A stretch of DNA of 64,000 bases from Tridacna crocea. Taxonomy: Eukaryota; Mollusca; Bivalvia; Cardiida; Cardiidae. The position numbers and the translations under genes are program-made. The stretch spans positions 33,479,361 to 33,543,360 of the forward strand of contig OX031064.1 of the NCBI GenBank assembly GCA_943736015.1, written 5' to 3'. Within the stretch, counting starts at the first letter, position 1. The number at the start of each line of letters is the position of its first letter. The notes under the pieces were generated by a model, which saw only the letters and a list, made by a program, of their open reading frames with translations, did not search any database and was not told where the DNA came from. Shown piece by piece: positions 34,043 through 46,100 of this stretch.

Positions 34043-34512
34043 TTATTTCATACTTTCCGGTAGGATATCGAGAAATAGCAGTGAAAATATTTTTCGATCT
34101 TACACTGGTATCACCAGTGAAAATACCGATTTTCATGTCCTTGTTGCCTAGGTAAATTGCGCGTGCCTCACAACCAGATGGAAATATGACTTAGTGTACC
34201 TTACATTTCTCGCGCTTGACGTAATGTTATAATGCGTTGCTATGCCGGAGGGGTACGCCGGGGGAATAACGGAAAAGAACTGTACTGGATTTTGATAAAG
34301 CTCCTCCCAGAAAGGGTTAAAAGCATAAAATAAATAGGATATTTGGTGTTTATTTTTCGATGAAAGATCGAAATTTATTTCATCTCATAAATACCATAGG
34401 TAATATTTTCACTTGTGGCTGTACCGCTTGTGAAAATATAACCAATGGTGTTCACTCGATGAAATAAATTTCGATCTTTCAGCAAAAAAAAACAAATATC
34501 CTCTATTTATTA
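34043..34512 (+). mobile_element. Family H element (copy 2)
   Basis: About 450 bp shared with 4580-5032. It is slightly longer, with aataccgattttcatgtcc extra. Confidence 0.75.
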
Positions 34513-34702
34513 TGTTTTGAAATATTGTTTTTTTATAATTTGATGTCATTTATTGGAAAAAATTGTAATCATGTGTATAATTTTATATTAAAAGATGACT
34601 TAAAAAGGTGATTTTGATTTTCTGCCTTATTTGTTAAAGGTCAGGTATTGACTAAAAGTAATAAGAAATGAAATACCATTAGGTGTTGAAATGCATTTGA
34701 CT

Positions 34703-34936
34703 TTAAGCCTTTCCCAAACAATCCCAGGTTTTTACGTCCTAGAGAAAGAAGCCTTTTGATAACATTGTGGGAAAAGGAGAAAATGCTGGTAACCAGCATT
34801 TTCTCCTTTTCCAACAATGTTTTCTACCCTATTTGAAACAAATTCCAATTTTTGAGTTACGGTACGTTTAATTTGTCATCTGCAACTGCTTTTAAGTTAG
34901 ACCAGTCTAAAATTTTGTCGTTTGGTAAATGGTTAA
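34703..34936 (+). mobile_element. Family A MITE
   Basis: Full length; perfect tip. Confidence 0.85.
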
Positions 34937-35094
34937 ATCATACCATTTAAAAGTTTTGAAATTACTGTGAAAATGACAGGTTGATATCATACAGGTGATC
35001 CAAGTGATAGGTGCTGGCAGGAAAATTTGATTACTCTGCGTGTAAGTTCAAAGTTTAAACATGAAAATTCTTGCCTGAAAGAGCTTCTCACAGT

Positions 35095-35415
35095 TATTAT
35101 ACTCCCCACAACGAAGTGGAGGGAGGTATACTGGAATTGCCATGGCTGTCTGTCTGTCTGTCCATCCGTCCGTCCAAAGATACAAATTTGTCCAGAGCTA
35201 TACTCCTACAGTTTTTCTTATACTCAAGTCAAATTTACACACAGGGTTGCTATAGATATGAAGTTGTGCATGTGCAATCTTCATGACCCTGCTGCGATTT
35301 GTTGCCGAATTATCCCCCCCTGAACTTTTTTTCAACCCTTACTTTTGTACTAAACCATTCTGCTTTCTGTGACAAATACCTGTTTTTGTGACAAGGAGCT
35401 GGTGGGGGTATAATC
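35095..35415 (+). mobile_element. Element bounded by tatactcccc / gggggtataa
   Basis: Left part has aacgaagtggagggaggtat followed by a (gtct)n/(gtcc)n run; right end gagctggtgggggtataat. Same general plan as 27278-28165 but a different sequence. Confidence 0.6.
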
Positions 35416-35759
35416 GTGTTTAATGATAGCTCTAGTATGCCTTTCCAGCCAGTGTGGATCGAGATCTGCAAATATGCAGTCTGATCTCATCATACACTTT
35501 TGCATGGTTTTGCTAAGACATTCTAGATATTAGTAACCTTGAAATCGGAATTCTTAGGAAATAATTTCTTCACCCTTAATGCCCATTAGGCTTGTACAGC
35601 AGTCTGAAGTTTAACACACATAATTAGATGTGGAAGAAACCAAGAAAAATTCACATCCTTGATTGTAAATAGATTTATTTATTCGAAGGCACTATTTAAT
35701 ACATTCAAGGTCAAATAAGGCATTTGTGTTCAGCACGAAATTAAGCGTTCCATAAAATT

Positions 35760-35915
35760 GGCCTGAAACACGCGAAAAGGGGCATTCGGACATTTGCGTA
35801 AAGTCTCGTCTCGAATTAGCCTGCGCAGTGCAAGCAGGCTAATCCGAGACGACACTTTACGACTAAATTAGACTTTGTCCTACAATAGACTTGCATAAAA
35901 TAGAAATTCATTCTT
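35760..35915 (+). mobile_element. Family B1 MITE, left half
   Basis: aacacgcgaaaaggggcatt to ttgcataaaatagaaa; right half missing. Confidence 0.7.
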
Positions 35916-36074
35916 TTACATTGTTTACCGACATATGACCTTTTACAGACGACAAAACTTTGGATTTGTCCAAACTAGAGATATTTACAGACGAAAAATT
36001 AGATGGAGGTTACAATGACAGAGTTAAATTGAACGATAAGATTTGTCTTTGACAGGGTAAGAAATAAATTTGGA

Positions 36075-36155
36075 AAAAGGAGGATAAATCCGTATTTATC
36101 AACTATCAAGAAATTTTATTCCATGATGCACTAGAGGTGTTACGAGTCTACTACC
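36075..36155 (+). mobile_element. Family D MITE, right end only
   Basis: ccgtatttatcaactat...gtctactacc, then TTAA at 36156-36159, which also begins the family A' copy. Confidence 0.7.
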
Positions 36156-36385
36156 TTAACCCTTTACTCCACAGATACTCATTTTGACACATCAACAACA
36201 GACTGTTTTTGAAAACATTGTGGGAAAAGGAGAAATTGCTCGTAACGAGCAATTCCTCCTTTTCCCACAATGTTTTCCACTCAGTCAGATATTTGTATCC
36301 TCATTTGTCCATATTTTTGATGTCATATCTCTATGTACTGCTGAAATGGAAGAGCCTCAAATTGGCATATCAGGTAAAGGGTTAA
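36156..36385 (+). mobile_element. Family A' MITE, intact
   Basis: Hairpin tip aaattgctcgtaacgagcaa with both arms different from family A; flanks ctccacagatactca and gcatatcaggtaaagg. About 240 bp beyond the Vax stop codon. Confidence 0.8.
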
Positions 36386-36622
36386 AGGAAAACGGAACAG
36401 TTTCTTGTCACACGTAAAATCGTATTTGTAAATTGAGGTCTTAAGGGTTTAAAAATAGCATCACTAAATTTTCAGTGACAAACATTGGTCATTTCACATC
36501 TACATACATGCGTATTTCCTAGCCACTATTACACGGTAATTACGCGCGCACTATGTATAATAAATAATTTTTCACTTCAAATGTACACACCAAACAAACC
36601 AATCAACACTATGTTGTTAGAG

Positions 36623-38636
36623 TTATGTTGGATTATACCCTGCAAAAGAATATGGATGGTAAACCGGAAACACATTGTTTACTGGAGAACACTGGGTAAT
36701 ATAGTTCGTTTCCTGATGTTGGAGCATGCGCAGAATGTTACATGCTGCGACACTTTCAGATTTCGTATCTCTTACTTCCGCATCTTTAACTCTGTCACGT
36801 TTATATTTCGTTCGTCGATTTTGAAACCAAACTTTAACCTGAAAATAAATAAGTGCTACTGTCAGCATATTTAAAGATAGCCAAATCCATATGAGTCGTT
36901 CTCTGACAGAAGGGGTTTATTACAGAAGGGGTAATGATGCATTATACAAAGTAACACATTGTATATTTATGGATCTATATAATTCATTTTGTCTACAACT
37001 GGCCAAATCCTGAGCCAGAATGGTCCTTTGACAGAAGAAAATTGACCAATTACAAAAAGTTTCGACTCGGATCAGCCTGCGCGCACTGCGCAGGCTGATC
37101 CGAGTCGATACTTTTTGCAGATGCCTTTAAACCCCCCCCTCCCCGCTTTTTACATAGCATCGCTCATATATATCATTTATGTACCTTTTCTCCAATTTAT
37201 AGATTTTCTTCTATGTCATATTCCAAACTTTCAAACTCCAACGTAGACAAACATACATGTACAACGATGATATTAGTAAATAACATGCAAACATGATAAA
37301 CAACAATTTTGCATAGTGCATAGTAGCAACTTTCTTTGAAGTTGTCTCCAAAACACTTCCTTAGTTACTGTTGTTTCCCGCTCACAGGTCACCCGTTCTG
37401 TGGTCTATAACTGTATCGTTCAAATATGATATCAAGGTTATCTCTTTCTCATACGGCGAAATTTTGGACTTGTCCAAAATCTAAAGCAAATAGATATGGC
37501 TCAAATAGTGAAAATTAGCTCTGACTGGATTGAAAACATTTGGAAAAAGAAAAAAGCAGAAAATGCTGTTTTTCTACCCTGCTCGAAACAAATTTCATTT
37601 TTTGCGGTACCTTTATTTTCTGGTTGCAAGTGCTTTCAACTTTGTCGTCACAGTAAGTAATGATTCATTTTGGCCACATCGACTTTGCCGTCTGCAAAAA
37701 GCTTTGAATTTGGAGTGACTCTATAGTCTTGTCCTATGGTAGATGATTGACTGTGTCGTGTTTAACGCCGTTCTAAACATTAATTCAAATATTTCGCTGC
37801 GGTCAGTAAACCTATCCATGCTTTCTTAGAGTTTCTTTCACTACTACCTCTCACAATATTCTTCCCAAGTCTCTGACTACTTTCAAACCACCGTCGAGGG
37901 AAGACTGAGTCGTGTTGCAGCGATGATCATCAATCCTCAGACAGAAATTGCCCAAGCCAAGGAATCGAACCAGCGACCTGCTATTCTCCGCTAAATTCAA
38001 TGGTAGAGTTTTAAAAAAAATTATTGTAATGCAAATTCATATTGGTTTTCATTGATATTTCGCAACATTTTCGTACCTGTGTTTCTGACAATCGCAGTTT
38101 CTTGGCCAGATCAGTGCGCTCTTTGCCAACAAGGTACTGGTTCCTTTGGAACTCATGTTCAAGTTGATACAACTGTTCCGGAGAAAATGTTGTACGTGCC
38201 CGCTTTGGTCTATCCAGGTCGAGGGCTTTAGGAAACACCAGCTCTTTTATACTTCCGTTGGCATCTATGGAAGATAAAATAATACAGAAGATTCATTTGG
38301 GCGAATATGTTATAGATACCAGATAGTTTTATCGCGAACATTTTCATCTTCAGTAGAAAATCTTTAGCAGATTACTTTGTAAATATCCTTGTAAACTATT
38401 CCTGGCGAATATTCATTTGTGACTCGTCACGCAAAAACATCTGGAAATTCTGCACATCAATTAGATGAAAACAGATCAAAGATAGTGCAGGTCAATTTAC
38501 ATTGTAAGTTGATATTTTAAACTGATTCATGTATAGGTAGAATGACCACTTTTCAAACAGCAAATATAAAAGCGAAATTACTCTCTGTCTCTTCTGCCTC
38601 TTTGTATCTCTCTGTCTCTGTCTGTCTGTCTGTCTA

Positions 38637-38709
<73 letters not shown>

Positions 38710-40091
38710 GGCCACAGCAAATAACACAAAAATACATTGTAAAATTATCACATCATTTCGCCTTTAATCTCCTATCTTTTCAGACAACCCTCTGGCGTCG
38801 TGAAATATGGCAAGGATAGTATTTCATTTATAAAGTAATTAAATAAACTAATATCATATTCTCGTATTTAGAGGGTATTGTATGCTGTTTAGTTTTTTGT
38901 TGTGAGAAAAATTGATCCGAATCTGTCAGTCCGCCGGAAGGGACATCAACCCGTCTATCAATACAGACAGTCAAATAAAGTGGTATTCGGCTCCATTAAA
39001 ATCATTCCGCGGTATGGCAGAACAACTAAGTAGTTCCGCTCTGTCCATCAAATAGGCTGTAATATTGTTTAACCCTTTAACACACAATGCCGATTTTCGA
39101 CGACCCTGTGAGAGAAGCCTTTTGAAAACATCGTGGGAAAATGAGAAAATGCTGGTAACCAGCATTTTCTCCTTTACCCACAATGTTTTCTACCTAAAAC
39201 AAATTTCACTTCTTCATACATTTTTGGTTTGTCGTCTGCGAATGCGCTAAATTCGGACCAGTGTAAAATTCTGTCGTTAAGTAAAGAGTTAAAACCCTTT
39301 TCCATACGATAAACGGGGACAGACAGTTGGAATAGAACAAGATCTTTGAACACTTAAGTTTGACTGATTTTGATAAAATATTGTGACAATAGGGGCTGCC
39401 CAAGTTAACAACATTATAAACTTCCCAAGAAAAAAAATCTGTAATTAGACAATAATAATAATAAATATTTAACCCATTACCACACAATCCCCTGAGGAAG
39501 AAGCCTTTTGAAAACACTATGGGAAAAGGAGAAAATGCTGGTAACCAGCATTTTCTCCTTTTCTCACAGTGTTTTCTACCCTTCTCAGAACAAATTTCTA
39601 TTTTTTAGTCACCTTTATTTTGTCGTCTGCAAATGCTTTCAATTTGGACCAGTCTAAGAAATTGTCGTTTGTAAATGGGTTAAATGGCTACTTAGCAAAA
39701 TTTTTGAGATTATACGGCAAATACAGTTCATCATCACATTACTTAATTTTCTTTTTAAAAGGGAGAGGATGTATACAGTCCATGAAATAAGAGAACGTTT
39801 GTTCTCAGGATGTTGCTGCCATGCGGGACGGGTTTTCAAGACGTAAAGTAAACACTCAGGCAATCGTCTGTGTACAATAAACAATGAACGAAAATGCATT
39901 ATGAGTGTTCTAGAAATCTGTTAATCTCTCGGTATTGTCTCCAATATTTGTATTTTAAAATGCTTCAAAGGATTAATTCTTCCAGTCTTTGGCCGTGTTT
40001 GAAATATGCGGGTCTGTCTGTCAATATTCATGTACTTGACAAGAAAAAGATCTACGGAACTCCGCTCTGGTCATCTCATACGTGTCTTCTT

Positions 40092-40122
<31 letters not shown>

Positions 40123-43100
40123 ATAATTGGGAAAAAAAGGCGAACATTTGTCATGTGGAGGAATACCGTTCTTTGAATTTCATTTATATTGTACTATATA
40201 CAGTATGAATTCAACGTGAAACGAAATCGTTGGATTAGCAGAAGTTAATATCTCCAGTATTGTTCCGGTCCATTTCAGTATTGTCTGTCCTTTGATTCAG
40301 AAAAAAAGTCCTGGCTCGACTCCCACTTGCAGAACCGATAAAGGCACTAAAAACCAGATCTAAGTACTCGTATATGCACGTATTGTTGAAACCAAGACAG
40401 ATGTGAAGATGTAGGCCGTCTCCGAGAATTTTATTTTATTTTTTTCAATGCGGCGTATTTAAATCGAAAAAAAGAAACAAATCAAAAATGAGTCATGCTC
40501 TGTGAAAAGAAGGCTTAATGCATCTGCGAAAAATATCGACCAAGGTCAGCCTGCGCAGTCCGCGCAGGCTGACCTGGGCCGAATTTTTTCGCTCTTGGTA
40601 AATTTTCTGTATGTTCTATCTCAGGATTAAGACGGCTGTTGAAAAAAGGGTGGCTATTATGGATCCATAAGTATGGGATGGCTTGCTTGGTACTATGGAT
40701 CACAGAGATGCATTAAGCCCCCTTTTGCCAGAGCATGGCTCAAATATTTTTGGCTACATTCCTGAAATGTACAGCGAAATTGGTGGATCGGATATGAGAC
40801 AGATACATAGACAGACTGTGCCAAACAGTCTGTAAGACAATGAAGGCTATACACAATGAATGTGGCGAAACAAAGGTCAAATAACATATGGGTCCATATT
40901 TACCAACCGTTCTTAAGAACATTCTCAATTTTATTCTAGAGAATTTTATAAATTTAAAAGTAACACATTTTTTTCAGCCAATTCGAAGTTATGTTACTTT
41001 CTAGATCTGTGATTTAACTTAGAATAATCTTAAGACTGGTAAGTTAAACTCATTATCAAACGACGATATTTTAGGTTTTTCCAAATCTAAAGCATTTGAA
41101 GAAGAAAAAATAAACAGTGACTGAAAATTTGAAATTTGATTTTTGAAGGGTAGAAAGCATTGTGGGAAAAGGAGAAAATGCTGGTTACCAGTACTTTCTT
41201 CATTTCCCACAATGTTTTCTAGAGGCTTCTTTCTCAAAAGTAGGGATTGTGTGGTAATGGGTTGATACACACCCTCTTTTATTTTACCCTTTACCTTGAT
41301 AACAAAACTCGTAAAAATTGAGTTCTACTAATGAAATGTGACTAATATAATGGCATTTATCTGCAAAAGAGTAGAAAACATTTTGGAAAAAAACGAGAAA
41401 ATGCTGATGTTCTAGCATTTTCTCATTTTCTGAAAACGTCATCAACACATCTTTTTCTGCAGGGTCATAAAATCACAAGACAATTCTTTAAACGAGATAA
41501 AAAATAATATCTAGAGTCCCGTATTGTTCCGGTCCATATCAGTACTGTCCGCCCTTTGATTGAGTTGCGACAGCTTTGTTGGGACCTACTGTCAGTTTTT
41601 GATCAAATGACAACGTCCCGCTGTTTTACAAATTAAGTCGTAGAAATAAGGGAAGATATTGTTTCCTAACAATTACTTCGTATAAATGATAACATCTATT
41701 CTGGCCCCGAGTGAAAATTTCGACCCCAAGTTTTGCACTCGGAGAGTGAGTCATCGTTTTTTTAAATCGTTCACGTTAGTTTTATTTATCATGGTATTTT
41801 TTCTTTGTTTAACTCTTTACCACACAATCCCGACTTTTAACGACCCGGCCTGAGAGAATAGGCTTTTGAAAACATTATGGGAAAAGAAGAAAATGCTGGT
41901 AACAGCATTTTCTTCTTTTCCCTTAATGTTTTCTACCCTTTTCCAAAACTAATTTCAACTTTTTATTCACATTTTATTTGTCGTCTGCAAATGGTTTCAA
42001 ATTGGACCAGTCTGAAATTTTGTCGTTTGATAAAGAGTTAACGTAGTACCATTCTAATGGAAAACAGCTATTTCCACTATAATATCATCCTAAAAAGGCT
42101 GCTATGATTGAAAATGAGTATTATTGTACTACTTTGACCGAGCTACTTTTTCCATTTTTTTCCTTCATAGAATTATCATCTGTAAATATATTCTCATTAC
42201 AAAGGGGGATAATAATTACCTAACTTTTCTGAAAACTCACAAAAGTATCAATAAATAATTTCAAGATGGACATCAAAGGAATTTCTGGTCGGTTAGAAAT
42301 GTGCAAAGATATTATATCAGTATAAATCCTTATTTATCAACTAATAAGAAATTTCATTCCATGTTGCGCTAGTAGTGTTAGGATGGTAATACCTTAAATT
42401 GAATGAAACTCCGGACAGATCTTTCCTTTTACCATGAAAGGCTACCTTAGAATTCCGGACAGAAAAAAACTAATTTTTTTTTACAAGAACAAGTTACAAT
42501 TTTGTGGTAGTTTCGAATGTTTAGTGGGTGCAGTCTATAGTTTGTCCTGATGGCACACGGATGAGCTATGCAATGTGCATAAGAGGCTTGGTGCAGCTGC
42601 AAAAAGCATCGACCATATCAGCCTGCGCAGTCCGCGCAGGCTGACATGGGCCGAAGCTTTTTGCTTCAGGAATATTTTCTGCGTGTAAAAGGACAAGTTT
42701 ACCTCATGATTATGTTGCTTGTAAGATAAACTAGATTCCATGGATCTATAATCACGTGATCACTTGGTTGGTATCATAATATCAGGGAGAATCATTAAGC
42801 CCCCTCTTAGCCTCAAGACTAATTATTACAATACTTCTTAGGTACCAAATATCTAGTCTGATTGTCTTTATTTTATATGGTGTCTAAAGCCGTTTTCATC
42901 ATTCTATCAGTTTTTATCGCGATGCCCAGCAACTGTCCATGCTTTGGTTGATTTTCGTTAACCAGTAGTCGCACAGTATTCTTTCCAAACCACTGGCCGT
43001 CTTCCAACGTAACCACCATCGTCGATCAGTGATCACCGGTGGGAGAAGAATCAATATTAACGAAATAGGCTAAGCTTGGGTTTCAAATCAGAATCCTGCA

Positions 43101-46100
43101 TGTCAAAATCAATGCCTGGGAACCCAGAAAACTTGGAAAGACTTTTATCTTACAAGCTTAAATAAGCAAGCGAACGGTTAATATAGAATGAGTATGAGAC
43201 TGCACAAAAATGTTCTTGATCTACGCCGTTTGTAAAAGCCTCTGGTTGTGCCCAAAGCCGCTGAAAGGGCCAAACAACTTTAACATTTAATCTATTTCAA
43301 ATCAATGCAAACGAGATAAGAAGCAGTCAAATATTTTAAGCGCGCTGCCTACACAGTCTGTCATTTCGGTCCTAACAAAACAATCACTAAACCGCCAATT
43401 AGCAACTCCTGTGATCCCATGCTGTGGAGAACTAAAACATTTTCTGTCCGCCATTAAACTTGACAATAACGCAATGAATTCTGGGTAACCCGATGGCCTC
43501 GTTTTCGTCGACACTATGAAGTGTTTCCGTTACGGGGGTGTCAGAAGACAGTATGAGTCGGACAATTCGATTATCCAATCTTTGTAATCCTTTCTTTTAC
43601 ATTGACAAATTTTATTGCAGAATGACTCTTGAACTATTTACTTCACAACCCCTTACTTTTAAAGATCTTATAACCTGGAAGTATGTAGAAAACATTGTGA
43701 GAAAATGATGGTTAACTCTATTTTCCTCTTTTTCTTTCAATGTTTTAAACATTATCCTGATAAATGACTAAAATGAAATCATCAAGTCCGTAGTATAACC
43801 CAAAATGACGGGGGTGGGAGGCGGGGGGGGGGGGTTAAACTTTTTATCATCTGCTAATTTTTTATAAGTCAAAATACTACATGTATTTATGTCATGATTC
43901 CACTGTTTGTTCGACTAAATGGATTTTATGGAGCTATTATCAAATGATGACTTGCCAGTTATACATACGCAAGGACGACCATATATGGCTTGCAAGATGT
44001 GAAAAGGGGCATTCGGACATTTACGTAAAGTGCCGTCTCGGAACAGCCTGCGCAGTCCGCGCAGGTTATGCCGAGAGGGCACTTTACGACTACATTAGAC
44101 TTTATGCTACAATAGACATGCGCAAAACAGAAAATTACATAAAAACGGAAAGAGTTGTCTCGGATCAGCCTGCGCGGACTGCGCAGGCTGATCCGAGACA
44201 ACACTTTGCGCCAATGTCCGAATGTCCCTTTTTGCGTGTAGCAAGCCGTATCATACCTTCATGTAGCCTACTCCATACTGATATGGGCAAGGAAATACGT
44301 GTACGTATAAATCCTTTACCACACAATGCCGACTTTTGACGCTCCTGGAAAAGAAGCCTTTAGAAAACATTGGAGGAAAAGAAGAAAATGCTGGTAACCA
44401 GCATTTTCTTCTTTTCCTACAATGTTCTCTACCCTATCAAAGAAAATTTGAATCATTGTAGCCATATTGAAATTGTTATTTGCATATGCTTTCAGTTCGG
44501 ACAAGGCTAAAATTGATCATCTGGTAAAGGGTTAAAAGCCCCATTTAGCTGCAAGATGTAAACGATTCCAAGTGCAAAATACAAATTAATTTCACACATA
44601 TACTATTTGAAAGTAAGACACTTTTTATTTGTCAGACAATCTGTAAATGTACAGCCTTAATCGAAATTCAGTCCATGGTAGAACAATGAACATTGAAATT
44701 GGAATTAAATTTGGAAATCTTATATAATAGCTTAAAGGGCAAATCCTAAGATATTTTGACCATACTGTTTTTTCGCTCCAATCAGCTGCAAATGATGTTA
44801 GTAAACACGTGTCCATCAGTTTTCATAAATACCACCCTGTAACATGCCATAAATCACGCTTTAATTGTCACGCTGATATATGGCCCCAAAAATGCTGCAT
44901 GGCTTACTTCCCCTGATTCGCTTATCTTCCCTACCTGTGTGACGTCATAGGAGCGTAAGCCTGTGTTTACAGTCAGTAGAAATTAGTAGGAACGCTGATG
45001 ATTATACGCAGATATATGAGTATTAACAAAGAATTCAGCCGAAAAAATGGTGAATTGTGCAGCCTATGGCTTCAACGTCGAATCAGGAACACATAGAATT
45101 AGTATGTTCAAATTTCCGAAGGAATTAAAAAGGAGGAAACTATGGATTCAACGTTTAAACCGGGGCCGGACAGTAACGGCGGATTTTGTGCCATCAGTTC
45201 ATTCCAAATTGTGTCTGAAACACTTCGAGGACAGTCAGTTCTTAATAAGTCCAAAGCTCGTAAAAGATGTTGGTTATAGGAATATTAGGCTGCGGTTAAA
45301 ACCTGATGCTGTGCCGACATTGTTCGAAACTCCGAGTCGAAATAAGATAGGCCATAAAACGGACATTCCGCAATGGCAATCTCCAAAAAGAAAAACAAAC
45401 ATTAGGTCAGTAATTCCTTTAATTGTTTTTCGTAATATTTTATCCTTTTCTAGATCTACATTCTGGACAAAGAAGAAATTGGTGCTGTTTTCTCCCTTTT
45501 TTTCCCAAATGTTTTCAACATTTAACCTTTTACCAAAAGACAAAATTTTAGACTGGTCCAAATTCAAAGCATTTGCAGGGAACAAAGTAAACCTAACTGA
45601 AAAATTGAAATTTGTTTCCACCAGGATAGAAAACATTGTAGGATAAGAAGGAAATGTTGGTTACCAGCATTTTCTCCTTTTCCCACATTGTTTAAAAAAG
45701 GCTTCCATCTCAGGGTTGTAAAAACCAGGGATTGTTTGGTAAAGGGTTAATTTGCACATGACAAAAAAATGGTAATCCAAAAATTGAAATGAAATTTGAT
45801 TTGGAAAGGATGGAAAACATTATGGGAAAAGGAGAAAATCTGAGCATTTTCTCTTTTCCTCACAATGTTTTCAAAGGCAACAACATAACGTATTAATCCA
45901 AATTCATAACATAGATTTTGCAAGTACCAAAGTCTGGATTGTTCAAATGATGTTAACTTTCAAGTGTTTCAGCTTTTTTTTCCTTTTCCACAATGTTATC
46001 AAAAGGCTTCTATCTCAGGGTTGTAAAAAACAGAGGGCCAACTGACCATTCACCAAACACAAAAATTTTAGACTAGTTCAAATTGAAAGCATTTGCAGAC

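Noticed and set aside
43302-43514. Minus-strand frame with ATGGCGG start ([16 protein letters not shown]...)
   Set aside because: Looks coding at first, but there is no donor site in frame, no family match and no partner exon; it is not Vax exon 1, which was found at 54432-54540.
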